Shown here piece by piece: positions 8,569 to 17,290 of a stretch of 64,000 nt of DNA (the first letter of the stretch is position 1; each line of letters opens with the position of its first letter). Source of the stretch: Antrihabitans stalagmiti (GTDB lineage Bacteria > Actinomycetota > Actinomycetes > Mycobacteriales > Mycobacteriaceae); the NCBI RefSeq assembly GCF_016482825.1, contig NZ_JAEMNV010000003.1:372001-436000 (forward strand), written 5' to 3'. The position numbers were made by a program, and so were the translations under genes. A model generated the notes under the pieces. The model was not told the origin of the DNA. It worked only from the letters and a program-made list of their open reading frames with translations, and ran no database searches.

Positions 8569-10254
8569 CGCACTCCACATGGCGTGGGCGAACAGTGCTG
8601 CGCCGCGCGGCTTTTCGTCCTCGGCTGCGACGCCGGGTACTCGATACAACGCCAGTTCGTCGTCTGCGTAGAGCCGCTCGACGCCGTCGATGCTCACATC
8701 GGGCTTGCCTGCTCGGCCAACGGCCGTGCGTTCGACGAGTATCCACCCGACGCCTTGCACGGCGAGTTCGGTAACCGGTGCACCCGTGGCGAGCAACTGT
8801 TCGACTTCGGCGGCCCGTGATCCCTCGCCGTCGACCCTGCCCTGCGCAACTATCAACTCGCCCGACTGCAGGACGTCGCGAGGCAGCATCCGCGGCGCAG
8901 GATCGAGAACCGGCGCTCGACCGGTATAGGGAAATGCTCGAAACATCCCTTCGGGGACGACCACGACGGCTCCTGGCAGGTCGGTGTCGATCGACTCGGC
9001 AACTCGCTCCCACGACGCCGGGTACCGAACGGGCCGCAACGCACCGCCGACACCCCAGACCAGGTCTGGAAGCGCAACGAGCAGCAGCAGGATCGACGCG
9101 GCCGGGGTCAGGAAGCGGGCTGGGTTCGGCTGCTCCGGTTCGGCGAAGCGCGCCACGATCGCCTGGCACCCGGCAGCCGCAGCAAGCGCGTACAGCGGCA
9201 CAACGAGGGCGATCCATTTCTGGGTGTCACGAAGCAAGCCGGCTCCCGGCACCTCGACGACCAGCCATTCCCCGGCGCTGATGCCCAACGGTGTCGCCGC
9301 AACCGCGGCGAACAGCAGCGCACCGATTGCAGTGCAAGCCAACGCAAATACTGCGCGGTCCTGCCTGCGCCGCCACAGGTACGGCGCTCCGATGACAACG
9401 ACCCCGAGCAGTAGCGCGGTCCCGACGAATGCGAAGCCACTCGTTCGACTCGTAGGCACGGCTGCGGAGTTCCAGATGCCGCCGAGCCCGGCGAGGCTTC
9501 CGAACGTGGCCAGACCAGGCTCGGCTCGCGCTGCGAAGGCAGCGACCCCAGCAGGATCCGACGTCGTAGCACCCGCACCGGAAGCAATCGCCGCATAAAG
9601 CCACGGCGCCGACGTGACGACGGCCATCGCGCCGACGCCGATCAGCTGCTTCGGCCGAACGAGGACCACCGCGACCACGATCGCAAGCAACGCGCCCGTC
9701 GGAGTGAGACCTGCGGCGCCGAGACAGACGGCGAGAGCGCACCACCCGCGAACCCCGCTGCCCGACCTGAGCTCGATCGCCGCCTTCGCTGTCCACGGCA
9801 GCGCTGCGTAGCCGACGAGCAGACTCCAATGGCCCTGCAGTAGCCGCTCTGCGACGTACGGGTTCCACATCACAACGGTCGCGGCGACGAGTTGCGGACC
9901 GACCGCGACGCCGCTCAGCATCGATCTGACCAGCGCCGCGGCACCCCAACCGGACAACCACAACGCTGCGAAGAGGATCAGCTTCACGACGACGCCGCCG
10001 TCGACTATCGACGATGCGATCGCGAGAGCGGCGTCCTGCGGGACGGCTCGGGGAGCGGCGTCGCCGAGTCCGAGGGCGGAGTCCGTCAGGTAGGACCGTG
10101 GAGTGCTCACGGCGTCGCGCAGCAGTAGGTACCCGGGTCCGAACAGTGGACCGAAAATCACGCTTGCAACGGCGAAGCTGTAGCCGCCCGGCAGCGCCCG
10201 CGTTGTCGTCGAGCGTAGGTCTGCCATGGGCCGCACGATACGTGGGTGTTTCAT
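8494..10254 (-). CDS. Large polytopic membrane protein (Rv0226c-like)
   Basis: About 586 residues with roughly 10-12 predicted transmembrane helices and a soluble C-terminal stretch (about 400-550) before a final helix near residue 560 (AMWSALLAGGILGSVFYIVI). The fold resembles GT-C type membrane proteins but I see no firm catalytic motif, so the function is unassigned. Length and position match Rv0226c, a conserved mycobacterial membrane protein. Start alternatives are the ATG at 10254 (chosen) and the ATG at 10227; neither has a strong ribosome site. It is divergent from the flippase gene and its 3' end overlaps the GT4 gene by 75 bases. Confidence 0.8.
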   Translation of the reverse strand: MKHPRIVRPMADLRSTTTRALPGGYSFAVASVIFGPLFGPGYLLLRDAVSTPRSYLTDSALGLGDAAPRAVPQDAALAIASSIVDGGVVVKLILFAALWLSGWGAAALVRSMLSGVAVGPQLVAATVVMWNPYVAERLLQGHWSLLVGYAALPWTAKAAIELRSGSGVRGWCALAVCLGAAGLTPTGALLAIVVAVVLVRPKQLIGVGAMAVVTSAPWLYAAIASGAGATTSDPAGVAAFAARAEPGLATFGSLAGLGGIWNSAAVPTSRTSGFAFVGTALLLGVVVIGAPYLWRRRQDRAVFALACTAIGALLFAAVAATPLGISAGEWLVVEVPGAGLLRDTQKWIALVVPLYALAAAAGCQAIVARFAEPEQPNPARFLTPAASILLLLVALPDLVWGVGGALRPVRYPASWERVAESIDTDLPGAVVVVPEGMFRAFPYTGRAPVLDPAPRMLPRDVLQSGELIVAQGRVDGEGSRAAEVEQLLATGAPVTELAVQGVGWILVERTAVGRAGKPDVSIDGVERLYADDELALYRVPGVAAEDEKPRGAALFAHAMWSALLAGGILGSVFYIVIRVRRRPDES

Positions 10255-10275
10255 GCTGCCTGACATCATGGGCAA

Positions 10276-11490
10276 GTGACCAACCGACCGACCGCGACCG
10301 CAAAGCTCGACGCGGGGTCGGCGATGGCTGGGTTGACACTGGTGACGATGGGGGCAATGACGGCCAACGTCGCCGGCTACCTGTTGCAGCTGCTTGCCAG
10401 TCGCTGGCTCGGGCTCGACGGGTACAGCGAGTTCGCCACGTTGCTCGCCGCACAGTTGGTGCTGGCCGTGCCTGCCTTGGCGCTGCAGACCGTCGTTGCG
10501 CGGGAGGTCGTCCACGGCGCGTCCACGGCGGCCCTACGCGCGTTGCAGATACGTAGTGCCGGTCTGGTCGCGATCGTGGCTGCCGCGCTTGTTCCGGTCG
10601 TGTCCATGGTGTTGAACGTCAGCGTCGCGGCGACCATCGGCGCGCTGCTCGTCGCACCCATCCTCGTCCTACTGTCCGGTGAGCAGGGACTGCTGCAGGG
10701 GCGAGGCCGGTTCAAGGCCCTCGCCGTTGTGCTCGGCGCGGCAGGCGTCGCCCGCGTCGTTCCTGCGGTCGCCGTACTTGCCGTCGGCGGTGGACCCGCA
10801 CCCGCTCTGATCGCCGGTGCCGTCGGCAGCGCGGTGACCTACGCGGGTGCCCGACTGCTGACCGGTTCGGCAGAGGGTCCGGTTGCGGCGAGGCTGCCGG
10901 CGAGTGTCGTCTCGGTCCTGCGTGCTTCGCAGGTTCAGCTAGCGCTGATCGCGTTGTCGTCGCTCGATATCGTCGTCGCTCGACTTGTACTCGACGGTGA
11001 CAACGCGAGCCGCTACGCGCTCGGTACCGTCGCTACGAAGGTCGCGTTCTGGCTGCCGCAGGCGGTCGGAGTCGTGCTCTATCCGCGGATGGCACATCCA
11101 GAGCACTCGGCGCGTGCGATCAGGTCCGCGTTGGCCGTGTTGGCAGGCATCGGCGCGGTGACGGTTGCCTGCGCAGCGCTCGCGTCACCGCTCCTACCGA
11201 TCGTCGTCGACGAGGATTACGCACCGATTCAAGGCACGTTGTGGGCTTTCGCGCTGCACGGTGCCTGTCTCGCGCTGCTGCAGGGCGCATTGCTGTCTGC
11301 GATCGCAGGTGACCGAACCTGGCTCGCTCTTGTTGCCTGGGTAGGCCTTGCCGTCGAAATAAGCGTCATGCTCACGGTTGCCGACTCGATCGGGCAGTTG
11401 ATAGCGATCGCCGTTGCGTGTGCGGCGGTGACGACCGTGATCGTCTCCTGGCTGGCGTTGCTAGGCAAACCTGCGCAACCGCGCCCCTGA
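10276..11490 (+). CDS. Polysaccharide flippase-like membrane protein (MOP superfamily)
   Basis: A 404-residue protein, almost entirely hydrophobic, with about 11-12 predicted helices. The layout (long N-terminal helical bundle, LLSGEQGLLQGRGRF loop, repeated half) resembles Wzx/MATE-like oligosaccharide flippases, which move lipid-linked glycans across the inner membrane. The GTG start lies 21 bases from the divergent start of the membrane-protein gene. Being next to a glycosyltransferase and methyltransferase supports export of an envelope glycan intermediate. Substrate and direction are inference. The 3' end overlaps the convergent PRC-barrel gene by 30 bases. Confidence 0.78.
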   Translation: MTNRPTATAKLDAGSAMAGLTLVTMGAMTANVAGYLLQLLASRWLGLDGYSEFATLLAAQLVLAVPALALQTVVAREVVHGASTAALRALQIRSAGLVAIVAAALVPVVSMVLNVSVAATIGALLVAPILVLLSGEQGLLQGRGRFKALAVVLGAAGVARVVPAVAVLAVGGGPAPALIAGAVGSAVTYAGARLLTGSAEGPVAARLPASVVSVLRASQVQLALIALSSLDIVVARLVLDGDNASRYALGTVATKVAFWLPQAVGVVLYPRMAHPEHSARAIRSALAVLAGIGAVTVACAALASPLLPIVVDEDYAPIQGTLWAFALHGACLALLQGALLSAIAGDRTWLALVAWVGLAVEISVMLTVADSIGQLIAIAVACAAVTTVIVSWLALLGKPAQPRP

Positions 11491-11994
11491 CGAAGCCTCC
11501 TGCTCGACCGGGGTGCCGAACGCGGTGCCCGAGATCGCGCCGCCACTGCCCTCCAGCACCACACACGAGCGAGCATCGGGTGCATACCTGTCCTGCAACT
11601 CCTGAGACGTTTTTGCAAGCTCATGCTGTTCGTCGGTGCGATTGTCCACAACAGCAGCAACATCGGCGCGACGCTTGCGTAACTGATCCTCGGGCAGCGG
11701 GAGTTGGTAGTAGCGGCACAGATCCGATTCGAATTCCTCGCCGATGTCGTTCTTGCCGAGCTCGGGGGAGTGTTTGACCGCATCCTTCGTCGGAACGACC
11801 TTCAGTTCCCGGCCGTCGAGAACGGCGCCTTCGTACGGAATCGCCTTCGTCGAACCGAACCAGCCCGCGTGGACGGTCAGCCACAGCGGATCGGACGTCT
11901 CGTCGTCGACGTAGAGCTGATCGATTTTGCCGATCTTTGCTCCGGACTGGTCGTACGCCGTCGCTTGGGTGATTGCGACGAGGTCCTGTTGCAT
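11461..11994 (-). CDS. PRC-barrel domain protein
   Basis: About 177 residues. An N-terminal PRC-barrel (residues 8-80) is recognisable from YDQSGAKIGKIDQLYVDDET and the following beta strands PLWLTVHAGWFG. PRC-barrel proteins in actinobacteria are soluble stress-associated or RNA-processing adaptors, but this member's role is unknown. The C-terminal part is charged and low in complexity. The ATG at 11994 was used; a GTG six bases earlier (12000) with GGACG upstream is an equally good start. Its end overlaps the flippase gene by 30 bases. Confidence 0.8.
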   Translation of the reverse strand: MQQDLVAITQATAYDQSGAKIGKIDQLYVDDETSDPLWLTVHAGWFGSTKAIPYEGAVLDGRELKVVPTKDAVKHSPELGKNDIGEEFESDLCRYYQLPLPEDQLRKRRADVAAVVDNRTDEQHELAKTSQELQDRYAPDARSCVVLEGSGGAISGTAFGTPVEQEASSGARLRRFA

Positions 11995-12035
11995 GTTCAC
12001 AAATGTCGTCCGTTCGGTCGGGGATGGTGCCGGGG

Positions 12036-12311
12036 TTACGGACTCGGTTGTGGCAACTCGCAATCGGTGACCTTGGGGTTGAGGCCGAGGTAGTTGAGCG
12101 GGCCGGCGACGACCGTGAGGGCGATGGTGCCTGTGCCTGCACAGTTGGTCGGTGCGCTGTCGAAGTAGTCGCGCTGCCACGCTGCGACGGCTCCAACGAC
12201 AAGCCAGATCAGCACGATGACGCCGAGGAGTCCGCTGATGCTCGACCTGCTTCGGCGCGCTACGGGAGTGGTGCGTTGTCGTCGGGCGAAGAAGGACCGG
12301 TTGCGATTCAT
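12036..12311 (-). CDS. Small single-pass membrane protein, unknown function
   Basis: A 91-residue protein with a basic N-terminus (RNRSFFARRQ), one transmembrane helix at about residues 28-48 (LLGVIVLIWLVVGAVAAWQ), and a short outside domain with two cysteines (NCAG, TDCELPQ) that could form a disulfide. The ATG start has GGAGACG just upstream. No family recognised. It lies 41 bases before the PRC-barrel gene and is probably co-transcribed with it. Confidence 0.75.
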   Translation of the reverse strand: MNRNRSFFARRQRTTPVARRSRSSISGLLGVIVLIWLVVGAVAAWQRDYFDSAPTNCAGTGTIALTVVAGPLNYLGLNPKVTDCELPQPSP

Positions 12312-12393
12312 GACGTCTCCGTAGCTTCGTAGCGATGAAGTTGTAGGATTCCCCATCATCGCCGCTGGTAAACCTAGGTAAATGCCCCAGGTC

Positions 12394-12735
12394 CTATGCC
12401 GGAGACGGCCCGATCGGCACGTCCTCCGAGACGACACCAGGTTCCTTGAGCTCGATGAAGAGGGCGTGACTGTCGGTGTCGCCGATGTTTTCTCCTGCGT
12501 GTTCCTGGGCGCCGACCCAGCGCGGTTGACCCGCAGCCAGTTGCACCTCGACCTGGCGACCATGGGCACCGATACGCCGCCGGAACGACGCCAGCGGAAC
12601 CATGACGGCATCCGGATGCGAGTGCCATTGGGTGCGCGCACCCGGCTGGTCCCGGTACTCGAGGATTCGCACTCGATCGTTTTCGAAAATGACCCGATAC
12701 AGCTCAGGGTCGGTGACTGCGGGGTCCGTACTCAT
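12394..12735 (-). CDS. Cupin-type small protein
   Basis: A 113-residue protein with a single beta-barrel of cupin type. The metal-binding motif 1 is partly present (QWHSHPDAVMV, two His) and motif 2 is weak (HALFIELKE). Similar short cupin-like proteins often accompany stress or small-molecule regulators. The ATG start has GAGGAT seven bases upstream. It is divergent from a TetR regulator across a 73-base gap with repeated ATGG...CCAT arms, so the regulator probably controls it. Ligand unknown. Confidence 0.78.
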   Translation of the reverse strand: MSTDPAVTDPELYRVIFENDRVRILEYRDQPGARTQWHSHPDAVMVPLASFRRRIGAHGRQVEVQLAAGQPRWVGAQEHAGENIGDTDSHALFIELKEPGVVSEDVPIGPSPA

Positions 12736-12783
12736 GGCAATCCTCGAATCCAACACGCTGTGATGTGGGATTACAGTACCATG

Positions 12784-12821
12784 ATGGGCATTGCCATACA
12801 ATAATAGGATGGCTATCCCAT
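12784..12821. promoter_or_regulatory. Candidate TetR operator: two ATGG-N5/6-CCAT inverted repeats
   Basis: Two imperfect inverted repeats lie side by side: ATGG-N6-CCAT at 12784-12797 and ATGG-N5-CCAT at 12809-12821, both in the cupin/TetR intergenic region. The second covers the TetR start codon. Binding here would repress both genes. This is inferred from position and symmetry only. Confidence 0.4.
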
Positions 12822-13399
12822 ATGAGATAACGGGTCGTCGTAGTCAGAAGGCGCGCACTCGCGCTGCATTGATCGCTGCGACGCGAGCCCTTCTCGGGCA
12901 AGGTGAAGTCCCGACTGTGGAAGAGGCCGCCAGCGCGGCCGACATCTCGCGCACGACCGCGTATCGGTACTTCCCGAATCAACGGGCACTGCTGAGTGCG
13001 GTGCGACCGGAAATCGAACAGGTATCGCTGTTGCCCGATACCGCTCCGGCTGACCCCACCGCCCGCCTGGAACTGGTGATGGATCAATGCATTCGGATCA
13101 GCCTGGAGTGGGAGCCCGAACTTCGCACCTCACTGCGACTCTCGCTCGAGTCCGGACACGACGAGGCACCTGTATTGCGCGGGGGCCGCGCGATCGGATG
13201 GATCGAGGACGCGTTAGCACCCCTGCGCCAGACGCGTCCCGACATCGACGTCAAGCGTCTGGCGATCGCGATCCGTTCGGCCACCGGGATCGAATCGTTG
13301 ATCTGGCTCGTCGATGTAGCAGGCCTGTCCCGTGTAGACGCCGCAGATACTTTGCGCGGCAACGCCAGAGCGCTCCTCCGCGACGCGCTCGGTGGGTGA
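12809..13399 (+). CDS. TetR/AcrR-family transcriptional regulator
   Basis: A 196-residue regulator. The N-terminal helix-turn-helix spans about residues 15-60 (ALIAATRALL, then the recognition segment ADISRTTAYRYFPNQRAL). The C-terminal ligand domain is divergent. It is read away from the cupin gene and probably represses it and itself. I used the ATG at 12809; a TTG at 12791 gives six more residues and would keep the second inverted repeat inside the gene. A strong bidirectional terminator follows. Confidence 0.85.
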   Translation: MAIPYEITGRRSQKARTRAALIAATRALLGQGEVPTVEEAASAADISRTTAYRYFPNQRALLSAVRPEIEQVSLLPDTAPADPTARLELVMDQCIRISLEWEPELRTSLRLSLESGHDEAPVLRGGRAIGWIEDALAPLRQTRPDIDVKRLAIAIRSATGIESLIWLVDVAGLSRVDAADTLRGNARALLRDALGG

Positions 13400-13421
13400 A
13401 CCGAGCGCAGCCGACGCAACA

Positions 13422-13463
13422 AATCGGGCCCGCGACGGCAATTTCTGCGTCGCGGGCCCGATT
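13422..13463. terminator. Bidirectional hairpin terminator
   Basis: A perfect 16-bp stem (AATCGGGCCCGCGACG and its complement) with a 10-base loop lies between the convergent TetR and DUF3068 genes, 22 bases after one stop codon and 12 bases from the other. There is no long T-run, so it may act as an intrinsic terminator in both directions with modest tails. Confidence 0.8.
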
Positions 13464-13475
13464 GTCGGTTTCGGC

Positions 13476-14639
13476 CTACTTGTTGAGATTCGGTCTCTGC
13501 ACCGGAATCTCTTCGGTTCGGTCGTTCGTGCCGGTCCAGCTCTGACCGCCTCGGCCTTCGCCGGGCTGCGGGGCGCCGGCACCAGGCGGTACACCGGTCG
13601 AGCCACCGTTCGCACGTCGACGACCCGGCTCGCCGCGACCGAGGAACAGCAGGATCAGGCCGGCGATCAGCGCAACGATGCCGATGATGCCGAGGATGAT
13701 CGGAAGCACCTTGCCGTACAGCGAGATCTTGTCCGCGCCGTCCTTCGCAGTGGTGATCTGATTCTCGATCGTGTTCTCGTCGTAAGCGAGAGTGGCCTTC
13801 AGGACGGTCACCTCGGGCTTGTCGGCCGAGCGGGCGTAGTACTGGAACGGCTTCTCTTGACCGCTGATGACGGTGCCCGTGATCGGGTCGACCCAGATGT
13901 CACGTTCGTTGCTGTACCAGCGGGTCATCGTCACGTCTTCGGTCGTGTCGGTGACGCCCCACTTCGCTGCGGGCAACTTCAGCTTGTTGGTCGGCGAATC
14001 GACGACCTTCGACAGGTCGGTCGCCGGAACCTTCTGGTTGAAGTGGTAGACCTTCTCGCCGTTGATCTCGGTCTCTTCGACGAAATCGATCGGATGCGTC
14101 TCACGCGAGTTGGTGTCGTAGTACGGGTAGGTCTTCTTCTCCGTGTTGAACGGGAAGCGGTAGACCAGACCGGTGATGTCGACCTCTTCGGCAGGCTTGT
14201 CGTTCTGCACCTGGATCGCGCCCTTGTCCGATTCGATCGGATCGCCGGTCTTGCGATCGAACGTGCCCTTGACGACGCTCGCGGTGAGCAGGCCGGTATC
14301 GGCGCTCTTGTCGGTGCGACGCAACGTCGAGCCACCCTGCAGGGTGACGACGTCGGAGTCCGACGGCTCTTCGACCGTGATGAAGCGCTGCGACACGAGC
14401 GGGACGTTCTTGTCGACGACTGCAGCACCTGTCGGCGAGGTCAGCGACTTCGCGTCGAGCACCTCACCGCCCTGGTTCTGCGGCGTCACGGCGATCGTGG
14501 TGACCTCGAGGTCAAGCGGCGTTTTGGCCAGCTTGGGCAACGTGTAGGTCGGAATCAAGATGGCGGCAACGAGTAGGAAGGCACCGAAGAAAAACAGAAT
14601 GCACACCAGCGCCTTTTTCGGCCCTGAACGCTCCGCCAT
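13476..14639 (-). CDS. DUF3068 (PorA-like) envelope membrane protein (Rv0227c-like)
   Basis: A 387-residue DUF3068 protein: an N-terminal transmembrane helix (about 8-30, VCILFFFGAFLLVAAILI), a large extracytoplasmic domain rich in beta strands (about 35-315), a second helix (about 320-340, ILGIIGIVALIAGLILLFLG) and a short proline/glycine-rich cytoplasmic tail. DUF3068 proteins are confined to mycolate-containing actinobacteria; M. tuberculosis Rv0227c is the counterpart. The precise function is unknown. The ATG at 14639 has AAGGAG eight bases upstream and is better than an in-frame ATG nine codons earlier. Confidence 0.88.
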   Translation of the reverse strand: MAERSGPKKALVCILFFFGAFLLVAAILIPTYTLPKLAKTPLDLEVTTIAVTPQNQGGEVLDAKSLTSPTGAAVVDKNVPLVSQRFITVEEPSDSDVVTLQGGSTLRRTDKSADTGLLTASVVKGTFDRKTGDPIESDKGAIQVQNDKPAEEVDITGLVYRFPFNTEKKTYPYYDTNSRETHPIDFVEETEINGEKVYHFNQKVPATDLSKVVDSPTNKLKLPAAKWGVTDTTEDVTMTRWYSNERDIWVDPITGTVISGQEKPFQYYARSADKPEVTVLKATLAYDENTIENQITTAKDGADKISLYGKVLPIILGIIGIVALIAGLILLFLGRGEPGRRRANGGSTGVPPGAGAPQPGEGRGGQSWTGTNDRTEEIPVQRPNLNK

Positions 14640-14933
14640 GCTGACGCTCCTTATATTCACGAACAACAGATCACGAAAAGATCCACGAACCGAAATTTGC
14701 CTGACTCGACGTGTGACTCCGCGAAAAATTCATGGAGTCGACGTCATCCGTCGCCAGATCAGCCCGACATCGAGTCAGACACTAACAGCCTTGTCTCCTC
14801 AGGCAATGGCGGCGCGGTCGATTCGGGACTATTCGGTCGACCCGCGGCGGATACACGACCGACCTGGACGCGTTTAGGGTGGTCGCAGGTTCGTAGCCGC
14901 CGCCGTTCGAACCAGAGCCGATAGGAGTCCATC

Positions 14934-16094
14934 GTGAAGGCTGTCGTCTGCCGGGAGACCGTGCTGACCGTAGGTGAGGTCGAGACGCCCACTCCTGGCA
15001 AGGGACAGGTTCTGCTCGAGGTCAGCGCGTGCGGGATCTGCGGATCGGACCTGCATTCCCGGGTCCACTGCGACGACATGGCCGAGTTGGCAGCCGAAAC
15101 CGGCTACACCGGCTTCATGCGATCGGACCAGGACATCGTCATGGGTCACGAGTTCTGCGGCTCCGTTCTCGAATACGGTCCCGCAACCCACAAGCGATGG
15201 AAGCTGGGTGCACCGGTCGTTGCGTTGCCGATCGTTCGCCGCGGCTCCGAAATTCATCTGACCGGGCTCTCCGCGCTGGCCCCCGGCGGCTACGCGGAAC
15301 GCGTGGTTGTTCAGGAAGCCATGGCCATGACCGTGCCCAACGGCCTCGAACCCGAGAAGGCTGCACTGACCGAACCGATGGCGGTCGCCTGGCACGCGGT
15401 TCGCAAGGGTGAGGTCGGGAAGGGACAGACGGCGATCGTGATCGGGTGCGGACCGATCGGGTTGGCTGTCGTCTCGATGCTGAAGGCAGCGGGGGTGCGA
15501 CACGTCGTCGCGAGCGACTTCTCGCCGCGTCGTCGCCAGCTGGCCGAACAGTGCGGTGCCGACCTCGTCGTCGATCCCGCCGAGCAGTCGCCGTGGACGT
15601 CGTATCCGGAGCGCAACGAGATCCGCAAGGTCACGGGACTGCTCGAACTCGGCATGGACACCATGGAGAAACTGCGGTGGGCGCCGAAAACGCCGTGGTG
15701 GCACGTGTTTCGGCTCGCAGACACCGTGGGAGCGACGCCGCAGGGGCCGGTGATTTTCGAATGTGTCGGCATGCCGGGCGTCATCGACCAGATCGTTGCC
15801 AGCGCCCCGCTGCTGTCGCGCGTGGTCGTCGTCGGGGTGTGTATGGAGACCGACAAGTTCCGGCCTGCGATGGCGATCAACAAGGAAATCGAGCTGCGCT
15901 TCGCATTCGGCTACGACCCACGTGAATTCCGTGACGCCCTCTACATGCTCGCCGAAGGCAAGGTCGATCCGACACCGCTCATCACCGGCAAGGTCGGATT
16001 GGCGGGGGTAGCAACGGCATTCGAAGCGCTCGGCAAGCCGGAGGAACACGCGAAGATCATCGTCGACCCGTCGAGTGCAGCGGTCGCGCCCTAG
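14934..16094 (+). CDS. Zinc-binding alcohol dehydrogenase (MDR family)
   Basis: A 386-residue medium-chain dehydrogenase/reductase. Catalytic zinc ligands are visible in CGICGSDLH and GHEFCG, and the Rossmann motif is GCGPIGLAVV at about residue 165. The structural-zinc four-cysteine loop of classical ADHs is missing, which is common in this family. It oxidises or reduces an alcohol/aldehyde with NAD(P)H; substrate unknown. The stop codon shares one base with the GTG start of the acyltransferase gene, so the two are co-translated. The upstream 294-base gap to the divergent DUF3068 gene must hold both promoters; I see no clear motif there. Confidence 0.88.
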   Translation: MKAVVCRETVLTVGEVETPTPGKGQVLLEVSACGICGSDLHSRVHCDDMAELAAETGYTGFMRSDQDIVMGHEFCGSVLEYGPATHKRWKLGAPVVALPIVRRGSEIHLTGLSALAPGGYAERVVVQEAMAMTVPNGLEPEKAALTEPMAVAWHAVRKGEVGKGQTAIVIGCGPIGLAVVSMLKAAGVRHVVASDFSPRRRQLAEQCGADLVVDPAEQSPWTSYPERNEIRKVTGLLELGMDTMEKLRWAPKTPWWHVFRLADTVGATPQGPVIFECVGMPGVIDQIVASAPLLSRVVVVGVCMETDKFRPAMAINKEIELRFAFGYDPREFRDALYMLAEGKVDPTPLITGKVGLAGVATAFEALGKPEEHAKIIVDPSSAAVAP

Positions 16095-17290
16095 TGGAAC
16101 AGCCGAGTCAGGCTCGTGGCTTCGTCCCCGCGCTGGAGGGTATGCGTGGTGCCGCGGCTCTCGGCGTGCTCGTCACCCACGTCGCCTTCCAGACCGGCGC
16201 GGCAGGCTCGCCGGTCATCGGCCGGATCTGGGGACGTTTCGATATGGCTGTCGCATTGTTCTTCGGATTGTCCGGCTTCCTGCTGTGGCGCGCGCACGCC
16301 GCGGCCGCTCGCGGTCTGGCGCCGAAGCCGTCGGCCAAGCGCTATCTACTCAATCGTGCGGCTCGCATCCTGCCCGCGTACTGGGTCGTCGTGATACTCG
16401 TGCTGCTGTTCCTGCCGCAGGCCGGAGGTGGCTGGCGGGTGTGGTTCGCCAACCTCGGGCTCGTCCAGGTGTTCGTGCCGCTGACCTTGACCGACGGCTT
16501 GACGCAGATGTGGAGTCTGTCCGTCGAAGTGGCGTTCTATCTGGTGTTGCCGCTGCTTGCGCTCGCCATGGCGTGGCTGTCCGGCGAGCGTGCGCGGTAC
16601 CGCATTCCCGCTCTGCTCGCGTCGACGGTGCTCTGCTTGGGTTGGTCGTTTCTGCCGATCCCGACCGCCGAAGGAACCCATGCCGACAATTGGCTGCCTG
16701 GCTACCTGCCCTGGTTCGCGGTCGGGATGTTGCTCGCCGAGTTGGCGGTCGGGCCCCCGGTCCGGTGGGAGCGCTTCTTTGCCAATCGAGGGCTGATGGC
16801 CGCTGTCGCGATCACCGCGTTTCTGCTCGCGGCTACCGACCTGGCAGGTCCGGCTGGTCTCACCCGCGCCGAACCCTGGCAGCACGCGGTGAAGATGCTG
16901 CTCGGTGCGATCCTTGGCTTCGCGTTGCTCGCACCGCTGGTGCTCGGTGATTCGCACAGACACCGAATCCTGGAAAGTCCGCTGATGCTTGCCGTCGGAC
17001 GTTGGTCGTTCGGGCTGTTCATGTGGCACGTCGCCATCTTGTCGATCATCTTTCCGGTGTTCGGCATCGTGCCGTTCCGCGGCAGCTTCGTGCTTGTCCT
17101 CGTGCTCACGATCGTGCTGTCGATACCTGTGGCGTCGGCGAGTTACGCGCTGGTGGAGGAACCCGTTCGGCGTGCCGTCAAGCGGTGGGAAAGTCGGCGC
17201 AGGATCGGCGGTCCGAACGACGGATCGTCCGACAGTCCTGCGAGGACGGACAGCCCGACGACGATCACCGCGATCAACGCGGGCAACTGA
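16094..17290 (+). CDS. Acyltransferase 3 family membrane protein (Rv0228-like)
   Basis: A 398-residue integral membrane O-acyltransferase of the Acyltransferase_3 (OafA/NodX) family. About ten helices are predicted. The start FVPALEGMRGAAALGVLVTHV holds the conserved R and H of the first helices, and WSLSVEVAFYLVLPLL is the typical E-containing motif. It would acylate a glycan or glycolipid at the membrane. The GTG start overlaps the alcohol dehydrogenase stop by one base. Rv0228 is the M. tuberculosis counterpart by position. Its last 148 bases lie opposite the end of aftD, an unusually long tail-to-tail overlap; the family domain ends before that part. Confidence 0.9.
   Translation: MEQPSQARGFVPALEGMRGAAALGVLVTHVAFQTGAAGSPVIGRIWGRFDMAVALFFGLSGFLLWRAHAAAARGLAPKPSAKRYLLNRAARILPAYWVVVILVLLFLPQAGGGWRVWFANLGLVQVFVPLTLTDGLTQMWSLSVEVAFYLVLPLLALAMAWLSGERARYRIPALLASTVLCLGWSFLPIPTAEGTHADNWLPGYLPWFAVGMLLAELAVGPPVRWERFFANRGLMAAVAITAFLLAATDLAGPAGLTRAEPWQHAVKMLLGAILGFALLAPLVLGDSHRHRILESPLMLAVGRWSFGLFMWHVAILSIIFPVFGIVPFRGSFVLVLVLTIVLSIPVASASYALVEEPVRRAVKRWESRRRIGGPNDGSSDSPARTDSPTTITAINAGN

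Noticed and set aside
13392-14576. Plus-strand frame opposite DUF3068
   Set aside because: Antisense to a well-supported envelope gene and runs through the terminator.
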